Below are positions 7,801-15,077 of a stretch of DNA of 64,000 nucleotides, in pieces. The stretch's first letter is position 1, and each line of letters opens with the position of its first letter. The notes beneath the pieces were generated by a model, which saw nothing but the letters and a program-made list of their open reading frames with translations, made no database searches and was not told where the DNA came from. The stretch is from Flagellimonas algicola (lineage in GTDB: Bacteria > Bacteroidota > Bacteroidia > Flavobacteriales > Flavobacteriaceae), in NCBI RefSeq assembly GCF_005937185.1, contig NZ_VCNI01000002.1:620001-684000 (forward strand), given 5' to 3'. The position numbers were made by a program, and so were the translations under genes.

Positions 7801-7821
7801 GGTATCACAAATTGTGATACC
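7801..7821. promoter_or_regulatory. Perfect 21-bp palindrome between convergent genes
   Basis: GGTATCACAA-A-TTGTGATACC has 10-bp perfect arms around a single base. It lies between the toxin gene (ends 7706) and the convergent hydrolase gene (ends 7843). There is no U-tract, so a simple terminator is unlikely; a protein site or cruciform is possible. Confidence 0.45.
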
Positions 7822-7842
7822 TAAAACGCAACTAGAATCATA

Positions 7843-9129
7843 TTATTCAGGAACCGCATGCAACAACTCCATCCCCGTAGATGATCTTGGCACAAAACCA
7901 GGCCAGGTTTCCTCGTTAGAGTCTTCCTTGATATCCAAAAATTTGCTGTAATCTTTCTGTTTTAGGTGAGTTCCCAAAAAGGCGGTCACAAAATGCTGGT
8001 TGATATTATTTATTCGCCTTTGATCCCAAGAGGGTTCCGCATAGCGATAATACTCATCAATATGCAAACCAGCTTGCAAGGCTTCAGCAGGGGGTGGATT
8101 GGGAGCCACATTGTGTCGCGCATCCATATAGGTCAACAGATATCGGTCTGCGTTTACAGCGCCCTCGTAAATGGCCTTTATCCCTTTTTCATAACCCGAA
8201 ACATCATCCTGATCTCCCGCTACGAAAAGGGTAGGTGTCTTTAGGCCTTTCAGGGTTTCCGCATCCCAAACACCACGCTCCATTCCCCAGGGTGCAAAAG
8301 CGACCACCGCTTTGATCCGTGGATCCATGGAATTTTGATATTCCTCGCTTGCACTGCCACGCACGGCTAAGGCGTTGCTACCACCCGTCATCCCCTTAAA
8401 GAAGTTGATAGCAAACTCACTATAGGCCGCTCCTGCAACATTAAGCACACCGTATCCTCCCATGGAATATCCTACTATTCCCGTATTATCTCCATCTACT
8501 TGGTCAGAAAGAAAGTGTTTCCCAGCTGCCATTTCATTCACCACAAAAAGAATATCCTTGGAACGATTCAGCAAGGTGCTCTGAAAAGGTGCCGCATCTT
8601 TAAAGGTCGATTCGGTATGATCAATGGCCGCAACAATGTATCCTTTGGAGGCCAAGTTTTCGGTGAGGTAAGTCATCAAGTAGCGAGAACCCACATAGCC
8701 ATGGGAAACCACGACCAAAGGAAATTTTCCATCCGAAGTTACTGGGGCAGCATCCCTAGTGGCCCTTCCATTAAAAGTAAAAGGAATTATGGGTCGGTTT
8801 GGGTCTCCGTTGGTACCCATTACTTCATCGTATGATATCAATCCTTCGGTTTCAATTGCTGCGGGATACCACACCTCCACCGTTAAAGGGCGATCGTACA
8901 GAGGATCATTCCCCTCTTTGGAATTGAGAATATCCACCTGCCCCTTGTTTACAAATTCCAAGGTTCGGACTCCAACTTTATACGATCCCCGAGCCGATAG
9001 TTCTGGTGCATCCGGTAAGGCATCTCCGTAAACAAAGGATGTTTCTTTTTGGGCAATTACTAAAGTGGGTAATAATAGACCCATAACGAAGAGGGTCCGT
9101 AACAATTTGCGAGATTGTACAGTTTTCAT
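7843..9129 (-). CDS. Secreted alpha/beta hydrolase, PAF-acetylhydrolase/dienelactone-hydrolase type
   Basis: The 428-residue protein has a Sec signal (LLRTLFVMGLLLPTLVIAQ) and an alpha/beta-hydrolase fold: oxyanion-side segment LVVVSHGYVGSRY, nucleophile elbow GYSMGGYG near residue 220, Asp region LFVAGDQDDVSGYEKG and His in DARHNVAP. The catalytic Ser/Asp/His set is therefore complete. The wide N-terminal extension with LTVEVWYPA is typical of the PAF-acetylhydrolase-like esterases found in marine bacteria. It is exported to the periplasm or outside; the substrate (ester or lipid) is not visible. It stands alone, convergent to the toxin-antitoxin pair. Confidence 0.88.
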   Translation of the reverse strand: MKTVQSRKLLRTLFVMGLLLPTLVIAQKETSFVYGDALPDAPELSARGSYKVGVRTLEFVNKGQVDILNSKEGNDPLYDRPLTVEVWYPAAIETEGLISYDEVMGTNGDPNRPIIPFTFNGRATRDAAPVTSDGKFPLVVVSHGYVGSRYLMTYLTENLASKGYIVAAIDHTESTFKDAAPFQSTLLNRSKDILFVVNEMAAGKHFLSDQVDGDNTGIVGYSMGGYGVLNVAGAAYSEFAINFFKGMTGGSNALAVRGSASEEYQNSMDPRIKAVVAFAPWGMERGVWDAETLKGLKTPTLFVAGDQDDVSGYEKGIKAIYEGAVNADRYLLTYMDARHNVAPNPPPAEALQAGLHIDEYYRYAEPSWDQRRINNINQHFVTAFLGTHLKQKDYSKFLDIKEDSNEETWPGFVPRSSTGMELLHAVPE

Positions 9130-9228
9130 TGTGCGATGGTTTTAGTTACTAAGCTCCTTACAAGATACCCATTTTGAATTCATTGAAGCACTCTTGTATG
9201 GAATAATGATCGACTGTGTTCCTTTCCT

Positions 9229-9236
9229 TATTTTTG
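9229..9236 (+). promoter_or_regulatory. -7 element of the lycopene cyclase gene, predicted leaderless
   Basis: TATTTTTG fits TAnnTTTG exactly and lies three bases before the ATG at 9240. With the usual distance the transcript would start at or within a base or two of the start codon. I see no good -33 TTTG box. Confidence 0.45.
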
Positions 9237-9239
9237 GGC

Positions 9240-10382
9240 ATGCCCAAGTACGATTACATTATTATTGGAGCTGGTGCGGCAGGCCTACTTTTGGCCAATG
9301 CATTGGGAAATGATTCCTTTTTCTCCGACAAGTCCATCCTGATCTTGGACAAGGACGACAAATCCAAAAATGATCGTACCTGGTGTTTTTGGGAGAAAGG
9401 TGCAGGGGACTTTAATGGTCTACTATTTAAAAACTGGCCCCATATCTTTTTTGGGGGACAGGATTTAAGCTTATCTTCTTCCATTGCCCCTTACCGCTAT
9501 AAGATGCTACAAGGCATAGACTTTTACGAAGAATATAAGTTAAGATTGAAGAAGTATTCCAATATTCAATGGGTACAGGATGAGGTGTTACAGATCCAAG
9601 AAAATGGGGTCGCGGTAACTGTTTCAACCCAAACTGATCAATTCTTGGGAAAGCAGGTCTTTAATAGCATTTTCGATTTCAAAGCAGTTAAAACCCAGCA
9701 GAAGTATCCTGTACTTCAACAGCATTTTTTGGGTTGGTTTGTAACAACCCCTAAACCAGTTTTTAATCCAAATGAGGCCACCTTTATGGACTTTTCCATA
9801 CCTCAGAAAGGCAATACTCGCTTTATGTATGTACTCCCATTTTCAGAGACCGAAGCCTTGGTGGAATACACCTTGTTTTCAGAAAATCTATTGGAAAAGT
9901 CTGAGTACGAAGAAGCCATTGAGGATTATCTGAAAAACAAGCTTGGTTGTGAGGATTTTGAAATTGCCGAAAGGGAACAAGGCTCCATTCCCATGACTAG
10001 CTATCAATTTCACAAACATAATTCCAATGGGGTTTTTAATATTGGCATTGCCGGGGGTTGGGCCAAACCCAGTACAGGTTTTACCTTTTATAACACCCAC
10101 AAGCAAGTGAAACGTTTGGTAAATCGCATAAAATTGGATAAGACCCTTACAGGGTTGCATCAAAAGAAAAGATTTTGGTTCTACGATCTGTTGCTCTTGG
10201 ACATTCTCTACAAACAAAACCATTTGGGAAGTAGCATCTTCGAATCGCTCTTTAAAAGAAGAAAGCCACAACTGATCTTGAAATTCCTGGAGGAAGAGAC
10301 CTCGGTTTGGGAAGACCTTCAAATCATTTGGGCCTGTCCCAAACGTCCCTTTCTAAAAGCACTTTGGAATAGGTTGTTTTAA
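9240..10382 (+). CDS. crtY: Lycopene beta-cyclase
   Basis: The 380-residue flavoprotein has an N-terminal dinucleotide-binding motif (YIIIGAGAAGLLLAN) and the family signature DRTWCFWE near residue 45. C-terminal GIAGGWAKPSTGFTFYN is also typical of CrtY cyclases. It converts lycopene to beta-carotene by cyclising both ends, the step before zeaxanthin-type yellow pigments of marine Flavobacteria. The ATG at 9240 is preferred over the upstream in-frame ATG at 9216, since the motif must be near the start and the -7 element lies between them. Its end overlaps the polyprenyl synthase stop codon tail to tail. Confidence 0.93.
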   Translation: MPKYDYIIIGAGAAGLLLANALGNDSFFSDKSILILDKDDKSKNDRTWCFWEKGAGDFNGLLFKNWPHIFFGGQDLSLSSSIAPYRYKMLQGIDFYEEYKLRLKKYSNIQWVQDEVLQIQENGVAVTVSTQTDQFLGKQVFNSIFDFKAVKTQQKYPVLQQHFLGWFVTTPKPVFNPNEATFMDFSIPQKGNTRFMYVLPFSETEALVEYTLFSENLLEKSEYEEAIEDYLKNKLGCEDFEIAEREQGSIPMTSYQFHKHNSNGVFNIGIAGGWAKPSTGFTFYNTHKQVKRLVNRIKLDKTLTGLHQKKRFWFYDLLLLDILYKQNHLGSSIFESLFKRRKPQLILKFLEEETSVWEDLQIIWACPKRPFLKALWNRLF

Positions 10383-11362
10383 ACGGTACGCTGCATGAGC
10401 TTGTTCCCAAATACCTTTAAAAGTTCCTTGTTCTTTTCAGGAATGTTGAGGGATTCCAAGGTGGCAAAAGCTTTTTGGGTATAGCTTTCAATTTCCATTC
10501 TGGCCGCCTCCACCGCTCCACTTTCCTCAAAAATGGTCTTGACCGTATCTACCTTGGTGTTTGAATCTTCGGGTTGAATGGAATAGAGGTGCATCAATCC
10601 CTCTTTATCCTCTTTTGGTGCAAACTCCAAAGCTTTCAGATAGAGAAAAGTCTTTTTATTCTCTATGATATCTCCCCCTACCTGCTTTCCAAAAGATTTG
10701 GGATCGCCAAAGGCATCCAAGTAATCATCCTGTAACTGAAATGCTATCCCTAGGTTTTGTCCAAACTCATAAATAGATTGTGCATCCTCTTCCGAAGCTC
10801 CGGCCAAAATCGCTCCCATTTTCATGGCACAAGCCACCAAAACAGCCGTTTTATACTCAATCATTTTAAGGTACTCGGGAATGGTGACATCGTCCCGAGT
10901 TTCAAAATCCACATCGTACTGTTGGCCTTCACACACCTCAACAGCCGTTTTGCTAAAAAGTATCGTAAGCGGTTTAAAAACCTCTGGAGGATAGTCCTCC
11001 AAATATTGATAGGCATTGATCAGCATCGCATCCCCTGACAAAATTCCCGTGTTGATATCCCATTTCTCATGAACCGTAATTTTGCCTCTACGCAACGGAG
11101 CATCGTCCATGATATCATCATGCACCAAGGAAAAATTGTGGAACACCTCAATGGCCAGTGCCGCATTCAAAGCATCGGAGGGGTTACCTCCAAACAAGTC
11201 CGTTGTCATCAAAGTCAAAACAGGCCGCATCCGTTTTCCCCCCAAACCCAAAATATAGGAAATGGGCTCATAGAGGTTGTTGGGGTCTTTTGGAATAAGT
11301 TTGCTTTCCAAATGGGAATTGAACATTTTCCGGTAGCGTTCAATGGCGTCTGAATTCGTCAT
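10379..11362 (-). CDS. Polyprenyl (geranylgeranyl-type) diphosphate synthase
   Basis: The 327-residue protein carries both Asp-rich motifs of trans-prenyl chain elongases: LVHDDIMDDAPLRRG near residue 88 (first DDxxD) and LQDDYLDAFGD near residue 215 (second). GGKRMRPVL is the substrate-binding Lys/Arg segment. It condenses isopentenyl diphosphate with allylic diphosphates. Chain length is not certain: five residues before the first motif are bulky (NFSLVH), which in this family often means a C15-C20 product. With crtY beside it, supply of GGPP for carotenoids is likely. It shares TTAA (10379-10382) with the crtY stop. Confidence 0.9.
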   Translation of the reverse strand: MTNSDAIERYRKMFNSHLESKLIPKDPNNLYEPISYILGLGGKRMRPVLTLMTTDLFGGNPSDALNAALAIEVFHNFSLVHDDIMDDAPLRRGKITVHEKWDINTGILSGDAMLINAYQYLEDYPPEVFKPLTILFSKTAVEVCEGQQYDVDFETRDDVTIPEYLKMIEYKTAVLVACAMKMGAILAGASEEDAQSIYEFGQNLGIAFQLQDDYLDAFGDPKSFGKQVGGDIIENKKTFLYLKALEFAPKEDKEGLMHLYSIQPEDSNTKVDTVKTIFEESGAVEAARMEIESYTQKAFATLESLNIPEKNKELLKVFGNKLMQRTV

Positions 11363-11366
11363 GGAT

Positions 11367-11374
11367 CAAAAATA
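11367..11374 (-). promoter_or_regulatory. -7 element of the polyprenyl synthase gene, predicted leaderless
   Basis: CAAAAATA on the plus strand reads TATTTTTG on the minus strand, a perfect TAnnTTTG. It ends four bases before the ATG at 11362, so the mRNA would start at about 11363. A TTTG (11405-11402) is 27 bp upstream, longer than usual. Confidence 0.45.
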
Positions 11375-11426
11375 CGGTCAATTTAAACAGTATCCCAATA
11401 CCAAATAAAAGGGCGATTCAGCAAGA

Positions 11427-11463
11427 TTTGAAAAAAATTTCTTTAAAAAACGCAATAGATTTG
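11427..11463 (+). promoter_or_regulatory. Probable promoter of the sigma factor gene
   Basis: TTTG (11427-11430) and TAGATTTG (11456-11463) fit the Bacteroidota -33/-7 pair, though the 25-bp gap is slightly longer than the usual 17-23. The predicted start is about 11467, 42 nt before the ATG at 11509. Confidence 0.4.
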
Positions 11464-11508
11464 AAAATCATCGTCTCTATAGATGAAGACCGCTAATAGG
11501 CTTTTTTA

Positions 11509-12051
11509 ATGGCAGCCAACAAAGAGAACTATAACAGACTCACTAGCTTTTTTAATGAGGAATACAATTCCTTAAAAGGTTATGTACAGTCTAGAATTGA
11601 CGATACCACGGAACGTGACGCCGAGGATATTGTTCAGGATGTGGCCTTGCGGATTTTTTCACGGACGGATGACCTATCGCCCATAAACAATATTGGGGGA
11701 TTTGTATACAACTCTATTAGAAACCGGATTATTGATCTGATGCGAACCAAAAAGGACAAGGTAAACGAAGGAGATGATTTTGAAGCCCAATGGGCCGAGT
11801 TTGCCGAGCTTTTCTACGGGGATGCAGACAACAACTACCCTGAAAATGTTCAGGAAGCACTGAAACTTGGAATTAAAACCCTAAAACCGGTCTACCAAGA
11901 TATCATTATCGCGGTTGACTTTGAAGGGTATACCTATAAAGAAATTGCAGCGGACACAGGTATTTCAATCGGGACATTAATGTCCAGAAGACATCGTGCC
12001 TTGTCCTTGTTATCAAAATATTTAGAAACTATAAAAAATTCAACATTATAA
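11509..12051 (+). CDS. ECF-type RNA polymerase sigma factor
   Basis: The 180-residue protein has a region 2 (LTSFFNEEYNSLKGYVQSRI..AEDIVQDVALRIF) and a region 4 helix-turn-helix (YKEIAADTGISIGTLMSRRHRALSLL), the ECF/sigma-70 family-E arrangement. The core region 2 is followed by the RNRIIDLMRTKK segment typical of this group. Such factors direct RNA polymerase to a small regulon under stress. No anti-sigma factor with a ZAS motif is adjacent; the next gene, 10 bp on, encodes a short membrane protein and may take that role. This is inference from position. Confidence 0.9.
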   Translation: MAANKENYNRLTSFFNEEYNSLKGYVQSRIDDTTERDAEDIVQDVALRIFSRTDDLSPINNIGGFVYNSIRNRIIDLMRTKKDKVNEGDDFEAQWAEFAELFYGDADNNYPENVQEALKLGIKTLKPVYQDIIIAVDFEGYTYKEIAADTGISIGTLMSRRHRALSLLSKYLETIKNSTL

Positions 12052-12061
12052 TTAAAAGCAT

Positions 12062-12484
12062 ATGGAACCTAAAGAAAGATATTACGAAAAGAGGGTGGAA
12101 AAGTATGTAACCAAGGGCTTTAAAATATTCTTTGCCTTCATCATTTTTTGCATTTTGGTGTTGCTTGCAGGTTATGTATTCATGCACCTATGGAATTGGT
12201 TAATGCCAGACATCTTTGGATTGACCACTATTGGCTATTGGCAATCACTTGGACTTATATTATTAGCCAAATTTATCTTCGGATTTGGAAATCATTCCTC
12301 CAAAAAGTCCAATTACAAATCCAAAAAACGTCATAAAGGTGACCGCTTTTGTAGAAGCAAAACAGAATTTTCCAAATGGCAGCACTACGATCAGTTCTGG
12401 AAAGAAGAGGGGGAAGAAGCCTATAATGACTATTTGGAACGAATCAATAAAGAAGAACAGCATGGCGCCCAGGAAGAAAACTAA
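12062..12484 (+). CDS. Small membrane protein of unknown function, sigma-factor partner
   Basis: The 140-residue protein has a charged N-terminus (EPKERYYEKRVEKYVTK), one or two hydrophobic spans (residues ~20-45 and ~60-80), then a very basic stretch (SSKKSNYKSKKRHKGDRF) and an acidic tail with WQHYDQFWKEEGEEAYNDYLE. I recognise no family motif. It starts 10 bp after the sigma factor and is almost surely in the same operon. A membrane-anchored partner that senses and holds the sigma factor is one possibility; there is no direct sequence proof. Confidence 0.75.
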   Translation: MEPKERYYEKRVEKYVTKGFKIFFAFIIFCILVLLAGYVFMHLWNWLMPDIFGLTTIGYWQSLGLILLAKFIFGFGNHSSKKSNYKSKKRHKGDRFCRSKTEFSKWQHYDQFWKEEGEEAYNDYLERINKEEQHGAQEEN

Positions 12485-12599
12485 GGCCATAGAAAAAATT
12501 GAAAGCTACCGACGCAGAGCTTTTTTCTGGCGTTCAAGTCCTAAATCAACAACTGAATCCAATTCTGGTTTCCAAATTCGCCAGTATACTGCTGATTAG
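12462..12599 (+). CDS. Possible small basic ORF overlapping the membrane protein gene
   Basis: An ATG at 12462, in another frame than the preceding gene, opens a 45-codon frame (MAPRKKTKAIEKIESYRRRAF...) ending at 12599 and overlapping its neighbour by 23 bp. The product is Lys/Arg-rich at its N-terminus. Its frame differs from the upstream gene, so it could be a coupled small protein or noise; I know no relative. The codon pattern is plausible but length is too short for a firm call. Confidence 0.25.
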   Translation: MAPRKKTKAIEKIESYRRRAFFWRSSPKSTTESNSGFQIRQYTAD

Positions 12600-12644
12600 C
12601 AACCTATAAAACCAAAGGATTAAACATTCGTTAAAAAAATGTAA

Positions 12645-12691
12645 AACCTTGGAAACTTTTTTTGTTTTTAGAGTTTCCAAGGTTATTTTTG
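12645..12691 (+). promoter_or_regulatory. Long palindrome over the TetR gene promoter
   Basis: AACCTTGGAAACT (12645-12657) and AGTTTCCAAGGTT (12672-12684) form a perfect 13-bp inverted repeat with a 14-bp centre. TTTG (12661-12664) in the centre and TATTTTTG (12684-12691) 19 bp on match the -33/-7 pair, so the right arm touches the -7 box. This fits an autorepressor operator for the TetR protein. The predicted start is about 12695, six bases before ATG 12701. Confidence 0.65.
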
Positions 12692-12700
12692 TCCCCCATT

Positions 12701-13300
12701 ATGCGAGAAAAGATTTTACATAAGGCGACGGAGATGTTTTTGACCCTTGGTTTCAAGAGTGTCACTATGGATGATTTGGCCAATGAAATGGGAATTTCCA
12801 AAAAGACGATATACTCCCATTTTGAAAACAAGACCATGTTGGTGGAGGAAAGCACCATGGATATGTTTTGGTTTATTTCCAACGGTATTGATGAAATCAT
12901 TGCATTGACCAAAAATCCCATTGAAGAGCTGTACGAGATCAAAAAGTTTGTCATGGTCCACCTCAAAAACGAAAAATCCTCCCCCCAATATCAGCTGCAG
13001 AAATATTATCCAAAGATTCATGATGCATTAAAGAAGAAACAATTTGAGGTGATGCAGGATTGCATAAAGGAAAACGTAAAGCGTGGAATGGAAATGGGGA
13101 TTTATCGCGACAACCTAAACGTGGAATTTGTATCGCGAATCTATTTTTCAGGTGTCACCAGTATTAAGGACAACAATATATTTCCCATTCAAATTTTTAC
13201 CATGGCACAGCTCATGGACGATTATCTGGAATACCATTTACGAGGAATTACAACAGTTAAAGGAAGAGAAATTATAAACTCAATCATCAATTCAAATTAA
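12701..13300 (+). CDS. TetR/AcrR-family transcriptional regulator of the efflux operon
   Basis: The product is 199 residues, starting MREKILHKATEMFLTLGF, the normal TetR beginning; the frame is open from 12662 but that part would include the promoter. The HTH is SVTMDDLANEMGISKKTIYSHFENKTML. The rest is a helical ligand domain without clear family clues. It stands 6 bp before tolC in the same direction, so it is the first gene of the efflux operon and probably represses it together with itself until a compound binds. The 13-bp palindrome over its promoter is the likely operator. Confidence 0.92.
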   Translation: MREKILHKATEMFLTLGFKSVTMDDLANEMGISKKTIYSHFENKTMLVEESTMDMFWFISNGIDEIIALTKNPIEELYEIKKFVMVHLKNEKSSPQYQLQKYYPKIHDALKKKQFEVMQDCIKENVKRGMEMGIYRDNLNVEFVSRIYFSGVTSIKDNNIFPIQIFTMAQLMDDYLEYHLRGITTVKGREIINSIINSN

Positions 13301-13306
13301 ATCTAA

Positions 13307-14641
13307 ATGCGAACAACCATCATCAGTTTACTTTTAATCCTTCCCTTGATGGGCCTAGCGCAGGAAACTGCTTCGTACAGTTTTAGCCTGGATCAAGCCA
13401 TTGCACATGCGCTTGAGCACAATTATAGCTCTATTAATGCCAGTAGGGATATTGTGGATGCCCAAAAACAAAAATGGGAAACTATTGCTGATGGACTCCC
13501 ACAAATTTCAGGAGCCATCAGTTATCAAAACCAATTGAAGCAGCCGGTCACTCAAATTCCCGCGGAATTTTTTGGAGGTGAACCCGGAACGTTTCAGGAA
13601 GTGGTTTTTGGACAAGCCCAATCCGCTAATGCAACCGCCACCTTAACCCAACAGATTTTTGATGGGTCCTATATTGTAGGGGTACAAGCAACGAAAGCTT
13701 TTTTAAGCTTTAGTCAAAACAACAAGGAGAAGAACGAATTGGATGTCCGGAAAGCCGTTGTTGAGGCGTATGGCAATGTGCTTTTGGCCCAGGAGAGTGT
13801 TTTGATCTCTGAGAACAACAAAAAAACCTTGGAGAAAAATTTATACGAAACCGAGAAAATTTTTGAAAACGGTTTGGGCGATGAAGAAAGTGTAGATCAG
13901 TTAAAGATCACCCTGTCCTCTGTGGAGAATCAACTCAAAAATGCGAAACGTTTGGAGAAGATTACCCTTCAAATGCTGAATTTGGTTTTGGGATTGCCCA
14001 TTCAAACCCCAACTATTTTAACCGAAAACTTGGACGACCTCACCCAAAAACAAATAGATTTTGGATTGATGGATTCCTCTTTCAACATTGAAAACAATGT
14101 AGATTACAAATTGGCCATTAATCAAGAAGAGCAACGTTATTTTGAACACAAGCTAGCCAAAAGTAAGGCCCTGCCCACTTTGAATGCCTTTGTGAATTAC
14201 GGGGGTTCGTCCTTTAGTGACAGCTTTAATTTTCTCAGTAGTGGACAAGAGTGGTTTGGTTCCTCTGTTTTAGGATTTGATCTGAACATTCCCATTTTTA
14301 GTTCGCTAAAACGAAGTGCAGGTACACAACGTGCCAAGATTGCTCTGGAAAAGGCCAAAACGCAATTAACGGAAGCAGAAGAACAAATACGACTGCAACT
14401 GGAAAGTGCCAAAAGTGACTATATCCTGGCTATTGAGGAGTACGGAACTTCCAAAGAAAATTTAGCGCTTGCGGAACGTATCGAAAACAAAAATCAGGTT
14501 AAATATTCTGAAGGATTGGCAACCAGTTTTGAGCTAAGACAGGCTCAGACGCAATTGTACACTACCCAGCAAGAATACCTTCAATCCATGGTGGATGTTA
14601 TCAATAACAAAACAGAGTTGGAAACTATCCTCAATAATTAG
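13307..14641 (+). CDS. TolC-family outer membrane efflux protein
   Basis: The 444-residue protein has a signal peptide (MRTTIISLLLILPLMGLAQ) and the two-fold repeat of TolC channels: DQAIAHALEHNYSSINASRD in repeat 1, then long alpha-helical barrel segments and a second ARQ/ERIENKNQVKYSEGLATSFELRQAQTQL repeat. It would form the trimeric duct across the outer membrane and periplasm for the RND pump encoded downstream. Operon: tetR, tolC, four-helix-bundle, adaptor, permease, all on the plus strand. Confidence 0.95.
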   Translation: MRTTIISLLLILPLMGLAQETASYSFSLDQAIAHALEHNYSSINASRDIVDAQKQKWETIADGLPQISGAISYQNQLKQPVTQIPAEFFGGEPGTFQEVVFGQAQSANATATLTQQIFDGSYIVGVQATKAFLSFSQNNKEKNELDVRKAVVEAYGNVLLAQESVLISENNKKTLEKNLYETEKIFENGLGDEESVDQLKITLSSVENQLKNAKRLEKITLQMLNLVLGLPIQTPTILTENLDDLTQKQIDFGLMDSSFNIENNVDYKLAINQEEQRYFEHKLAKSKALPTLNAFVNYGGSSFSDSFNFLSSGQEWFGSSVLGFDLNIPIFSSLKRSAGTQRAKIALEKAKTQLTEAEEQIRLQLESAKSDYILAIEEYGTSKENLALAERIENKNQVKYSEGLATSFELRQAQTQLYTTQQEYLQSMVDVINNKTELETILNN

Positions 14642-14674
14642 TTTATAAGATAAGTAGGTTAAAAGTTTAGAATT

Positions 14675-15037
14675 ATGAAAACTTACTCTTTTGAAAAATT
14701 AACCGTTTGGAACAAGTCAGTTGACTTGTCTAAAAAAGTTTATTGCGTAACAAGTTCGTTTCCCGAAGAGGAAAAATATGGTCTAGTTTCACAAATGAGA
14801 AGATGTAGCATCTCGATTTCTTCAAACATATCGGAAGGAAGCGCAAGGAAGTCTCCCAAGGATAAAGCTCGCTTTACGGAGGTATCGTACAGTTCGGCTA
14901 TGGAATTGTTGAACCAAACAATTATTTCCAATCGACTTAACTTTCTTACAGAGGAAGACTATACTTCAATTAGAATTGAAATATCGGAAATTACCGCAAT
15001 GCTAAACGCTTTGCACAAATCACAAATAAGCTCCTAA
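14675..15037 (+). CDS. Four-helix-bundle protein, S23/IVS family
   Basis: The 120-residue protein (MKTYSFEKLTVWNKSVDLSKKVY...) has the S23 family signature: FEKLxVW, then SFPEEEKYGLVSQMRRCSISISSNISEGSARKS, then FTEVSYSSAMELLNQT. These form a four-helix bundle pentamer, related to proteins encoded by intervening sequences in 23S rRNA and to Avd of diversity-generating retroelements. Their role is unclear; they appear as stand-alone insertions in many genomes. Here the gene lies 33 bp after tolC and 40 bp before the adaptor, splitting the efflux operon, which suggests a later insertion. The repeat-like AT-rich sequence CCTAAACATTTAAA overlaps its stop codon. Confidence 0.9.
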   Translation: MKTYSFEKLTVWNKSVDLSKKVYCVTSSFPEEEKYGLVSQMRRCSISISSNISEGSARKSPKDKARFTEVSYSSAMELLNQTIISNRLNFLTEEDYTSIRIEISEITAMLNALHKSQISS

Positions 15038-15077
15038 ACATTTAAATACATAAACATCTAAACAAATCATATCAATC

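Noticed and set aside
12285-12461. Upstream extension of the 45-codon frame at 12462
   Set aside because: It would overlap the membrane-protein gene almost completely in another frame and has no recognisable sequence; only the tail from 12462 is kept, with low confidence.
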